Shown here in pieces: positions 15,616-22,578 of a stretch of 64,000 bases of DNA. The notes below the pieces were generated by a model. It saw nothing but the letters and a program-made list of their open reading frames with translations. It did not search any database and had not been told where the DNA came from. Position numbers and translations under genes: made by a program. The stretch's first letter is position 1; every line of letters begins with the position of its first letter. Origin of the DNA: Actinocorallia herbida (GTDB lineage Bacteria; Actinomycetota; Actinomycetes; Streptosporangiales; Streptosporangiaceae); assembly GCF_003751225.1 (NCBI RefSeq), contig NZ_RJKE01000001.1, positions 558,001-622,000 of the forward strand, given 5' to 3'.

Positions 15616-17286
15616 ATGAGCTGGCAGGCGCCCGGTTACGACGAGATCCGCGAGCTGGGCACCGGCGCCCACGGGCGGGTCGTCCTCGCGGTCGACAAGA
15701 TGACCGGTACCTACCGGGCGATCAAGTACGTCACCCGTCGACCCGACCTGCTCAAGGCGGAGGCCGCCACCCTCGCGTCCCTGGACGACCCGCATGTCGC
15801 CAAGGTCCACCAGGTGCTCGACGGCCCGGGGGAGGAGGCCGCGATCGTCATGGAGGCGGTCGAGGGCCACAGCCTGCGCGCCGTCCTCGACAAGCACGGC
15901 CACCTCGAGCCCGTGGCGGCCCTGTACGTCCTCAAGGGCTCCCTGCTGGGCCTGGGCGCCGCGCACGCCGCGGGGATCGTGCACCGGGACTACAAGCCCG
16001 CCAACGTCATCGTGGGGCCGGACGGGGTCAGCAAGCTGGTCGACTTCGGCATCGCGGTCCCCGACGGGGAGACCGGGCGGGCGGGGACCCCCACGTACAT
16101 GGCGCCCGAGCAGTGGACCGGAGGCCCCGCCTCACCCGCGACCGACGTGTACGCCGCGACCTGCGTGTTCTTCGAATGCCTCGCCGGGATGAAGCCGTTC
16201 GACGCCTACGACCTGGCCGACCTCCAGCAGCAGCACCAGAACACCGCGCCGCCCGTCGAGCGGGTGCCGCAGTACCTGCGCGAACTGACCGTGCGCGGCC
16301 TCGCCAAGTTCCCGGCCCAGCGGCCCGTCGACGCCTTCGCCTTCGTCAGGCAGGTCGAGAAGGTGGCACGCAAGGCCTACGGCCGGCACTGGGAGCGGCG
16401 CGGGGCCGCCGCCCTCGCCGCCGCGGGCGGGTTCGCCGGAGGGCTCGTGCTCGCGGCCGGCACGGGGAGCACGACGGTCGGCTCGGTGACGAGCTTCTCG
16501 AGCCAGATCGGCAGCCGCGGCCTGCTCGGCAAGATCGGGGTGGTCCAGGCCAGCATCGTCACCACCGCCGCGGTGATCGCGGGCACCGCCGGATTCCTGG
16601 TGTACTCGGCGTCCGGCGAGGCGCCCGAGCCCCAGCCGACCCTCGTCCAGGCGGCGCCGGTGGCGAAGGTGGAGGTCCAGTTCGTCCAGGAGGACACGAC
16701 GACCGAGCGGGTGACCGTCCCGACCGTCATCGGGATCGCGGACCCGATCGTCGCGGAGAAGGTCAACGCGACCCTACGCGCGCCGGTCGACCGGCAGCTC
16801 ACCGAGGCCAGAGGCATGCGGACCGGCCAGGACGTCCTGCGCCTGGAGGCAAAGGTGGGCCTCCAGACCGAGGACCTGCTCTCGGTCGGCTACGAGTACG
16901 GCATCGAGCCCGCCGACACCGCGACCGGCAACTGGGCGAAGAACTTCTGGACCCGCTTCGCGGTCACCGTGGACCTGCGCAGCGGGGCGGACATCGGCCC
17001 CCGGCGGATGTTCCCGGCGACCTCGCTGCCCGCCCTCGCCGAGCGGATCACCGCGGCGGCCGACGACCAGGCCGCGGCCTGCTTCGCCGAGGCGCCGCTG
17101 CGGTTGACCCCCGCGACCCTGGACGAGGTGCTGCGGCCGGTGCTCCAGAAGAACGCGATCAGGGCCGATCTGTATCTGGGCACCAAGGAGCACTCCCAGG
17201 CCTGCCGGGTCGTGTCGGTCAGACTGCCCTACAAGGGCGTCGAGAAGCTGATGACGCCCTTGGTGCGCGCCGCCGCGGGCCGCTAG
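15616..17286 (+). CDS. Transmembrane Ser/Thr protein kinase with extracytoplasmic domain
   Basis: 556 residues. The kinase domain spans about 7-255: glycine loop LGTGAHGRV, Lys 37, catalytic HRDYKPAN (Asp 125, with Tyr where Leu is usual), DFG 143-145 and APEQW. Hydrophobic stretches at about 264-282 and 308-330 anchor the protein. Residues about 345-556 should be outside the cell. They contain VDLRSGADIGPRRMF and a C-terminal YLGTKEHSQACRVVSVRLPYKGV, resembling DUF3298/RsiV-like sensor folds (inference). No PASTA repeats are present. ATG 15616 has a GAGGA element 5 nt upstream. The kinase probably senses a cell-envelope signal. Confidence 0.9.
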   Translation: MSWQAPGYDEIRELGTGAHGRVVLAVDKMTGTYRAIKYVTRRPDLLKAEAATLASLDDPHVAKVHQVLDGPGEEAAIVMEAVEGHSLRAVLDKHGHLEPVAALYVLKGSLLGLGAAHAAGIVHRDYKPANVIVGPDGVSKLVDFGIAVPDGETGRAGTPTYMAPEQWTGGPASPATDVYAATCVFFECLAGMKPFDAYDLADLQQQHQNTAPPVERVPQYLRELTVRGLAKFPAQRPVDAFAFVRQVEKVARKAYGRHWERRGAAALAAAGGFAGGLVLAAGTGSTTVGSVTSFSSQIGSRGLLGKIGVVQASIVTTAAVIAGTAGFLVYSASGEAPEPQPTLVQAAPVAKVEVQFVQEDTTTERVTVPTVIGIADPIVAEKVNATLRAPVDRQLTEARGMRTGQDVLRLEAKVGLQTEDLLSVGYEYGIEPADTATGNWAKNFWTRFAVTVDLRSGADIGPRRMFPATSLPALAERITAAADDQAAACFAEAPLRLTPATLDEVLRPVLQKNAIRADLYLGTKEHSQACRVVSVRLPYKGVEKLMTPLVRAAAGR

Positions 17287-17292
17287 GCGCCG

Positions 17293-17309
17293 CGGCCCTT
17301 CGGGGGCCG
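17293..17309. terminator. Small hairpin between convergent kinase and TetR genes
   Basis: CGGCCC-TTCGG-GGGCCG, 6 bp with a 5-nt loop, lies in the 31-bp gap between the two convergent stops. It has no T-run. Confidence 0.35.
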
Positions 17310-17317
17310 GAGGGCCG

Positions 17318-17947
17318 TCAGGGAGCCTCGGAGGGAATGGGGAAGCCGGAGATCCCGCGCCAGGCGAGCCGGGCGATGACGTTCTCGGCGGTCTCCTTGG
17401 GGATCGACTTCTGCTGCCCCAGCCAGTACCGGGCGCTGACCTCGGCCATGCCGACCAGGCCGATGCCCAGCAGGTAGGCCTCGTCGACCGACGCGCGGGT
17501 GTCCTCCTGGATCACCTTGGCGATCATCTCGGCGCACTTGTGGTTGGCACGCTCTACCCGCGCGCGCACCTGGGCGACGTTGCGCAGGTCGGACTCGAAG
17601 ACCAGGCGGTAGGCCTCGCCGTCGCCCGCCACGAAGTCGTAGAAGGCCTGCATGCTGGCCTGGACGCGCATCTTGTTGTCGTTCGTGGAGGCCAGCGCGT
17701 CGCGGACCGTCGTCACCAGGGCCTCGGCGTGCTCGTCGAGCAGGGCCAGGTACAGCTCGAGCTTGCCGGGGAAGTGCTGGTAGAGCACGGGCTTGCTCAC
17801 TCCGGCACGCTCCGCGATCTCGTCCATCGCAGCGGCGTGGTAGCCCTGCGCCACGAAGACCTCCTGGGCGGCGCCGAGCAGCTGCCGCCTGCGGGCCATC
17901 CGCGGCAGCCGGGTGCCCCGGGGTCGGGCGTCCGGAGTTGCGGTCAC
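17318..17947 (-). CDS. TetR-family transcriptional regulator
   Basis: 209-residue repressor. RRRQLLGAAQEVFVAQGYHAAAMDEIAERAGVSKPVLYQHF is the complete TetR DNA-binding region (cited here by its key motifs AMDEIAERAGVSKP and LYQHF). The C-terminal ligand domain includes YRLVFESDLRN and ARVERANHKCAEMI. GTG 17947 is preferred over the ATG two codons earlier because GAGGAG is then 7 nt upstream rather than 1 nt, and relatives open with TATPxxRPRGTRLPR. Three GGTNACC copies lie upstream (18027-18071) and may be its operator. The target gene is not evident. Confidence 0.9.
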   Translation of the reverse strand: MTATPDARPRGTRLPRMARRRQLLGAAQEVFVAQGYHAAAMDEIAERAGVSKPVLYQHFPGKLELYLALLDEHAEALVTTVRDALASTNDNKMRVQASMQAFYDFVAGDGEAYRLVFESDLRNVAQVRARVERANHKCAEMIAKVIQEDTRASVDEAYLLGIGLVGMAEVSARYWLGQQKSIPKETAENVIARLAWRGISGFPIPSEAP

Positions 17948-18026
17948 GACCATGCTCCTCTTGGTACTGGAACAAACTTGAGCGGCCCTGGGTGTGCCGC
18001 TGCCCAATCCCATCATCCTACGCGTC

Positions 18027-18071
18027 GGTAACCTAGCTGGTCACCTATCTGCAATGCACGCGATGGTCACC
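18027..18071. promoter_or_regulatory. Three GGTNACC repeats upstream of TetR gene
   Basis: GGTAACC (18027-18033), GGTCACC (18039-18045) and GGTCACC (18065-18071) occur in the intergenic region before the TetR start. They are possible binding sites for autoregulation. Confidence 0.3.
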
Positions 18072-18130
18072 TGTGTCCCAGTGCCTGTGCGCCCCGGCGT
18101 CCGACGGGAGAGCCCGGACGGAGCCGTGGT

Positions 18131-18310
18131 TCAGCCCGAACGGTACTCGTCCTCGTCTATGCCGACCTCCTTGCGCTGCTCATGGGTGTCTGCGGGATCG
18201 GCCTCCATGGGCACCGGCTCCTCCTGCTCCAGCTCGTCCTCCCTGGCGTCCTCCTGGAGTTCGACGGCCTCGTCCTCGGGCGTCGCGTCGAAGATCTGCG
18301 GATCGGGCAT
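18131..18310 (-). CDS. Small acidic protein
   Basis: 59 residues, about 40% Asp and Glu, opening PDPQIFDATPEDEAV and ending EDEYRSG. There is no membrane segment or known motif. ATG 18310 is chosen because AGGAGG lies 4 nt upstream. A GTG eight codons earlier overlaps the stop of the flavoprotein gene (GTGA at 18331-18334) and is an alternative that would give translational coupling. It is the last gene of the flavoprotein transcript. Function unknown. Confidence 0.6.
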   Translation of the reverse strand: MPDPQIFDATPEDEAVELQEDAREDELEQEEPVPMEADPADTHEQRKEVGIDEDEYRSG

Positions 18311-18330
18311 CGGTCCTCCTGCGTCGCTGG

Positions 18331-19575
18331 TCACCTGGCTAGCTCCCGGAGCGAGGGCTCTATGGCTTCACCGTACGTCGGAACGGCGCGGACCACGTCG
18401 GCCAGGGCCGCCACCGGTAGTTCTGCCCTGATGGCGAGGGCTATCTCGGCCATCCAGTCCGGCGCCCCGGGGCCCACGGCCGCGGCTCCGGCGAGGACGC
18501 CGCGCCGGGCGTCGGCGTAGAGCTCCACCCTGCCCACGACGCCCGGGGACAGCGCGGCCCGGACCGTCGCCGACAGGTCGCGGCCCGCCGTCGTCAGCGC
18601 CTCGGAGGGCGCCGCGCCCGCCGCCCAGACGGGCGGACTGGTCTGCACGGTGCGCGGGAGCGCCCGGTAGTCCGCGGTGCGCTCCATGCCGAGAAGGTTG
18701 TCCAGGACGACCCGGGACTGCTCCAGCGACGCGTGCCGGTGCCCGGTGACGCTGCCCGCCGCCCAGACGCCCTCCAGGACGCGGCAGCGCTCGTCGGCCT
18801 CCATGGTGGTCGTGCCGAGGTTCTCCAGCCCGAGCCCCGACGCCCGGGGACGCCGTCCGGCGGCCAGCAGAAGGCGGTCGGCGAAGAGGTCGGTGCCGTC
18901 CGACAGCAGGAGGCGCACGCCGAGGTCGGTCAGTTCGGCCTGCGCGGGGCGGACGTCGGTGAGCACCCGCACGCCGGTCCGGCGGAGGATCTCCGCCAGG
19001 AGCTCTCCGGTGAAGGGGGCCTCGCGGGGGAGCAGTCTGGGCTCATCGGTCACCAGGGTGACGTGGCTGCCGTAGGTGGCGTAGATCTGAGCGAGCTCGC
19101 AGCCTTCGGGGTCATCGCCGAGCACCACCAGGCGGCGGGGGACGCCGAAGCCGCCCAGCGCCTCGGCGGTGGTCCAGGTGGGCACGTCGAGCAGGCCGGG
19201 GACGACGGGGAGCAACGGTTCGCTGCCGGTGGCGAGCACGAGGTCGCGGCAGCCGTGCCCGGCGGCGTCCTCCGGCCCGAAGACCTTCACCCGGCCCGGC
19301 CCCGCGATCTGGCCGATGCCCTCCAGGACCGTCACGCCCGCCGGGAGCCGCGGTGGATGGCCCGCGAGGTCCCGCAGCGCCACCGCCTGCGACCAGGCGT
19401 CCCCCCGCTCGGCCGCCTGCTGGAGCGCGGCGCAGCGCTCCCGGATGCGGTCGCCGCCGACGGTGCGGCACTCCACGAGCCCGACCGCGCGGCCCGCGTC
19501 GGCAAGACCGGCGGCGATGCGGGAGCCGGAGGTGCCGCCGCCGAGCACGATGACGTCGAAGTCCATGCTCGCCAT
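18331..19575 (-). CDS. Degenerate pyridine nucleotide-disulfide oxidoreductase-like flavoprotein
   Basis: 414 residues with the plan of dihydrolipoamide dehydrogenase/mercuric reductase. The FAD Rossmann motif is VIVLGGGTSGSRIA, then ATGSEPLLPVVPG, a second Rossmann motif RLVVLGDDPEGCELAQ and GVWAAGSVTG. The redox-active CxxxxC that normally follows the first strand is missing: the region reads VGGDRIRERCAAL. The C-terminal catalytic His-x4-Glu is also altered (RAVPTYGEAIEP, Val where His is expected). FAD and NAD(P) binding look preserved, but disulfide chemistry is not possible in the usual way. Starts at ATG 19575 or 19566. Confidence 0.85.
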   Translation of the reverse strand: MASMDFDVIVLGGGTSGSRIAAGLADAGRAVGLVECRTVGGDRIRERCAALQQAAERGDAWSQAVALRDLAGHPPRLPAGVTVLEGIGQIAGPGRVKVFGPEDAAGHGCRDLVLATGSEPLLPVVPGLLDVPTWTTAEALGGFGVPRRLVVLGDDPEGCELAQIYATYGSHVTLVTDEPRLLPREAPFTGELLAEILRRTGVRVLTDVRPAQAELTDLGVRLLLSDGTDLFADRLLLAAGRRPRASGLGLENLGTTTMEADERCRVLEGVWAAGSVTGHRHASLEQSRVVLDNLLGMERTADYRALPRTVQTSPPVWAAGAAPSEALTTAGRDLSATVRAALSPGVVGRVELYADARRGVLAGAAAVGPGAPDWMAEIALAIRAELPVAALADVVRAVPTYGEAIEPSLRELAR

Positions 19576-19639
19576 GGTGGCGGAGCGTGACCGATCGTGC
19601 GCGGGTTTTCCGCAACAGCGGGTGTGTTCGTGCGGGCGC

Positions 19640-20494
19640 TCATCCGCCGATCAGGGGTGCCAGGAGGTCGCCCTTCTCGGCGACCCTGACCAGGACGTCT
19701 TCGGCGGTGCAAGGCACCGGCTCGCCCTTCTCGACCTCTTCCCACGTGAGGGGCGTGGAGACGCGGGGCTCGTCGGCCGCGCGCAGCGAGTAGGGCGCGA
19801 CCGTCGTTTTGGAGGGATTGTTCTGCGACCAGTCGACGAGCACCTTGCCGCCGCGGAGGCTTTTGTCCATCTTGCTGACCACGAGCCCGGGCTGCTCCTT
19901 GGCGAGGCGTTCCGCGGAGCGCTTGGCGTAGGCGCTGGTGTCGTCCACCTGCCCGTCCTTGATCGGGACGTACAGGTGCAGGCCCTTCTTGCCGCTGCTC
20001 TTCGGATAGGCCTCCAGCCCGTCCTCGGCGAGGAGGTCACGCAGCAGGAGGCCGACCTCGCAGGAGGCCGAGAAGGCCGCGGGGGCCCCGGGGTCGAGGT
20101 CGAACACCATCAGATCGGGCGGGCGGCCCACGCGCCACTGGGGTACGTGCAGTTCCAGCGCGGCGAGGTTGGCGCACCAGACGAGCGTCGGCAGGTCGTC
20201 GATGACGACGAACTCGACGGACCCGCTCCGGCCCCCCGGCGTCGCCACGGTCTCGGTCCGCACCCACTCCGGGGTGCCTCGCGGGGCGTTCTTCTCGAAG
20301 AAGCGCAGCCCGTCGACGCCCTCGGGGAAGCGCACACGGGTGGCGACCCTGTCGCGCAGGTGCGGGAGCAGGACGGGGGAGATCCGCGTGTAGTAGTCGA
20401 TCACCTCGCCCTTGGTGAAGTGCGGGTAGAGCGGCTTGCCGAGGTTGGACAGAGCGAGGCTCTTGCCCTCGATCGCGACATGGACCTTATTCAC
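19640..20494 (-). CDS. ligD: LigD-type polymerase/primase domain protein (NHEJ)
   Basis: 284-residue archaeo-eukaryotic primase-superfamily polymerase, the POL module of LigD, which fills gaps with ribo- or deoxyribonucleotides during end joining. Visible motifs are LSNLGKPLYPHFTKGEVIDYY, FFEKNAPRGTPEWV, the catalytic pair in VFDLDPG, YPKSSGKKGLHLYVPI with the conserved Lys/His, and DWSQNNPSKTTVAPYSLR. Length matches the isolated POL domain, so this is a free-standing subunit. Its start overlaps the ligase gene by 8 bp, giving a coupled pair divergent from ku. Confidence 0.95.
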   Translation of the reverse strand: MNKVHVAIEGKSLALSNLGKPLYPHFTKGEVIDYYTRISPVLLPHLRDRVATRVRFPEGVDGLRFFEKNAPRGTPEWVRTETVATPGGRSGSVEFVVIDDLPTLVWCANLAALELHVPQWRVGRPPDLMVFDLDPGAPAAFSASCEVGLLLRDLLAEDGLEAYPKSSGKKGLHLYVPIKDGQVDDTSAYAKRSAERLAKEQPGLVVSKMDKSLRGGKVLVDWSQNNPSKTTVAPYSLRAADEPRVSTPLTWEEVEKGEPVPCTAEDVLVRVAEKGDLLAPLIGG

Positions 20495-21461
20495 GGACGA
20501 CCTCCGCGGGATCCTTGTCCGAGCGGAGGCCGCGCCAAGACGGGTGACGGAGGCGTCCTTCGGGGGTCCACTCGGTGAAGACGACTTCTCCGACGAGCAG
20601 AGGCTCCACCCAGTGGGCGTCCTTTTCGACGGCCCGGGGGATCTCGCCGTGGCAGGGCGTCGTGGAGCGCTCCAGGGGCTTGAGCAGTAGGGCCAGTTCG
20701 TCGAGGAAGTCGTCAGTGAAGCCGGTGCCTACGTGCCCGGCGAAGCGCAGCTCCCCGTCAAGGTGCACGCCGCAGAGCAGCGAGCCGACGGACCCGTGCC
20801 TTCGGCCCTGCCCCGGGCGCCATCCGACGATGACGACCTCCTGCGTGCGCAGATTCTTGATCTTGATCCAGGCGCCGCTCCTGCGGCCCGGCGTGTAGCG
20901 GGAGTCCAGCCGCTTGGCGACCAGCCCCTCCAGGTTCTCCTCCGCCGTGTAGGCGAGCAGCTCGTTCACCTGCTCGCGGTCCTCGGCGAGCAGGTGCGGG
21001 GGCACCTCCACCGGCCCCGCGGCGAGCTCCAGCTCCTCCAGCGCGGCGCGGCGCTCCACGTACGGGACGTCGAGGAGCGACCTGTCGTCCAGCCGCAGAA
21101 GGTCGAACACGACGTACCGGACGGGGACGGCGCGGACCAGGGCCGTCGTGGGCGCGCGCACGTGCATCCGCCGCTGGAGCCGGGAGAAGGACGGCTTGCC
21201 GCCCTCGAAGGCGACGATCTCGCCGTCGAGGACCGCGTTGTGTCCGGGCAGGAGGTCGGCGAGCGCGCCGAGCTCGGGGTAGGAGGCGGTGATCGGGGTG
21301 CCGCGGCGGCCGAAGATCAGGGCGCGGCCGTGCTCAAGTCTGCTGATGGCGCGGACCCCGTCCCACTTGAGCTCCAGGGCCCAGCGGTCGAGGTCGTCCG
21401 GCAGCTCTCCGGGGGTGGCCAGCATGGGCTCCAGCACATCCACGGGGATGTTCGTACCCAA
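20487..21461 (-). CDS. ligD: ATP-dependent DNA ligase (LigD ligase module)
   Basis: 324-residue ATP-dependent ligase that seals breaks in non-homologous end joining. The adenylated Lys lies in ELKWDGVRA (about residue 33). Motif III is LDGEIVAF, motif IV EGLVAKRLDS and motif V WIKIKN. The OB-fold C-terminal domain includes VVIVGWRPGQGRRHGSVGSLL. No nuclease (3'-phosphoesterase) domain is attached. The annotated start is TTG 21461. GTG 21443 or 21437 are real alternatives, since no clear ribosome site precedes TTG. Confidence 0.95.
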   Translation of the reverse strand: MGTNIPVDVLEPMLATPGELPDDLDRWALELKWDGVRAISRLEHGRALIFGRRGTPITASYPELGALADLLPGHNAVLDGEIVAFEGGKPSFSRLQRRMHVRAPTTALVRAVPVRYVVFDLLRLDDRSLLDVPYVERRAALEELELAAGPVEVPPHLLAEDREQVNELLAYTAEENLEGLVAKRLDSRYTPGRRSGAWIKIKNLRTQEVVIVGWRPGQGRRHGSVGSLLCGVHLDGELRFAGHVGTGFTDDFLDELALLLKPLERSTTPCHGEIPRAVEKDAHWVEPLLVGEVVFTEWTPEGRLRHPSWRGLRSDKDPAEVVRE

Positions 21462-21480
21462 CTGCCCGAATCGAACGCCT

Positions 21481-21486
21481 TACTGT
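21481..21486 (+). promoter_or_regulatory. -10 box of a leaderless ku promoter
   Basis: TACTGT ends 6 nt before GTG 21493 and has no Shine-Dalgarno sequence after it. The whole ligD/ku divergent gap is only 31 bp. Confidence 0.45.
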
Positions 21487-21492
21487 GGGTAG

Positions 21493-22401
21493 GTGCCCGA
21501 TATGCGGAGTATCTGGAAGGGTGCCATCTCCTTCGGATTGGTCACGATCCCGGTGAAGCTGTACTCGGCCACCGAGCAGCGTGACGTCGCCTTCCATCAG
21601 GTGCACCGCACGGACGGAGGCCGCATCAAGTACAAAAGGGTCTGTCAGGTCGACGGCGAAGAAGTGCCGTATGCGGACATCGCCAAAGGGTTCGAGCTGC
21701 CTTCCGGCGAGATGGTGGTCCTCACGGACGAGGACTTCAAAGACCTCCCCTTGACGACGTCGAGGCGCATCGACGTCCTCCAGTTCACCCCTGTCGAGCA
21801 GGTGGACCCGATCTACTTCAACAAGAGCTACTACCTCGAGCCCGACGGCCTGGGAGCCAAGCCGTACGTCCTGCTGAGGGACGCCCTGGAGGGGTCGGGA
21901 CAGGTGGCCGTCGTGAAGGTCGCGCTGCGCTCACGCGAGGCGCTGGCGACGCTCCGTGTCCGGGACGGCGTGTTCGTCCTGGAGACGATGCTGTGGCCCG
22001 ACGAGGTGCGCGAGGCCGACTTCCCCTTCCGGGAGGAGGACATCGAGGTGCGCCCGCAGGAGCTGAAGATGGCGTCCTCGCTGATCGAGTCGATGCAGGC
22101 GGACTTCGACCCCGCGGAGTACAAGGACGCCTACCGGGAGGCGCTCCAGGCGGTGATCGACGCCAAGGCCGAGGGCCGCGAGGTCGTCCAGCCCGAGATG
22201 CCGGCGGAGGAGCCCGCCGCCACGGATCTGCTCGCCGCCCTGCGGGCCAGCGTGGAGGCGGCCAAGAAGAGCCGCGCGGAGGGCGCCGGGAAGGCTTCCA
22301 CCGGGACGGCCGCCAAGACGGGTACCAGGACGGCCGCGAAGAAGACGACGACGGCCAAGAAGCCCGCGGCGCGCAAGGCGCCTCGCCGCAAGTCGGCCTG
22401 A
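21493..22401 (+). CDS. ku: Ku-family DNA end-binding protein (NHEJ)
   Basis: 302-residue homodimeric ring protein that threads onto double-strand breaks and recruits LigD. The core is seen in RSIWKGAISFGLVTIPVKLYS, VPYADIAKGFELPSGEMV, DPIYFNKSYYLEPDG, ALRSREALATLRVRDGV and ELKMASSLIESM. The last about 45 residues are a Lys/Ala/Thr-rich tail (repeated TAKKP/TAAKK), histone-H1-like, as in several actinobacterial Ku proteins, where it binds DNA and modulates ligation. GTG 21493 is supported by the leaderless promoter; ATG 21502 is an alternative. Confidence 0.96.
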   Translation: MPDMRSIWKGAISFGLVTIPVKLYSATEQRDVAFHQVHRTDGGRIKYKRVCQVDGEEVPYADIAKGFELPSGEMVVLTDEDFKDLPLTTSRRIDVLQFTPVEQVDPIYFNKSYYLEPDGLGAKPYVLLRDALEGSGQVAVVKVALRSREALATLRVRDGVFVLETMLWPDEVREADFPFREEDIEVRPQELKMASSLIESMQADFDPAEYKDAYREALQAVIDAKAEGREVVQPEMPAEEPAATDLLAALRASVEAAKKSRAEGAGKASTGTAAKTGTRTAAKKTTTAKKPAARKAPRRKSA

Positions 22402-22445
22402 GCCGGCGGGTCCGGGGGGCCGGTGTTCGGCGACCTTCCGAGGCC

Positions 22446-22565
22446 CGGGAAGCAGCGGTAGAGCGTCCTCGCCGTCATGCCCATCTCCCGCTCGGTGGCA
22501 CGGAGGGTGACGTCTTCGCTACCTTCCTGCACCAGCAGGCGTCGCGCGGTCTCGGTGATCTCCAT
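22446..22565 (-). pseudogene. Remnant of a TetR-family regulator
   Basis: The minus strand reads MEITETARRLLVQEGSEDV, then LRATEREMGMTARTLYRCFP, a recognisable TetR helix-turn-helix with good match up to the FP of the last helix. After that the frame runs into unrelated sequence (GLGRSPNTGPPDPP) and directly toward the ku stop at 22401. The whole ligand-binding domain is absent, so this is a broken gene. It lies head to head with the MMPL transporter, the classical arrangement for a repressor and its exporter. The fragment could conceivably still be translated as a short DNA-binding peptide. Confidence 0.65.
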
Positions 22566-22578
22566 GATCGTGGCGGCG

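Noticed and set aside
18331-18334. GTG 18334 as start of the small acidic protein
   Set aside because: Possible by overlap with the flavoprotein stop, but ATG 18310 has a strong AGGAGG site and was preferred.
22131-22445. Minus-strand continuation of the TetR remnant toward ku
   Set aside because: Beyond the FP of the helix-turn-helix, the sequence is antisense to the ku tail and shows no TetR ligand-binding features.
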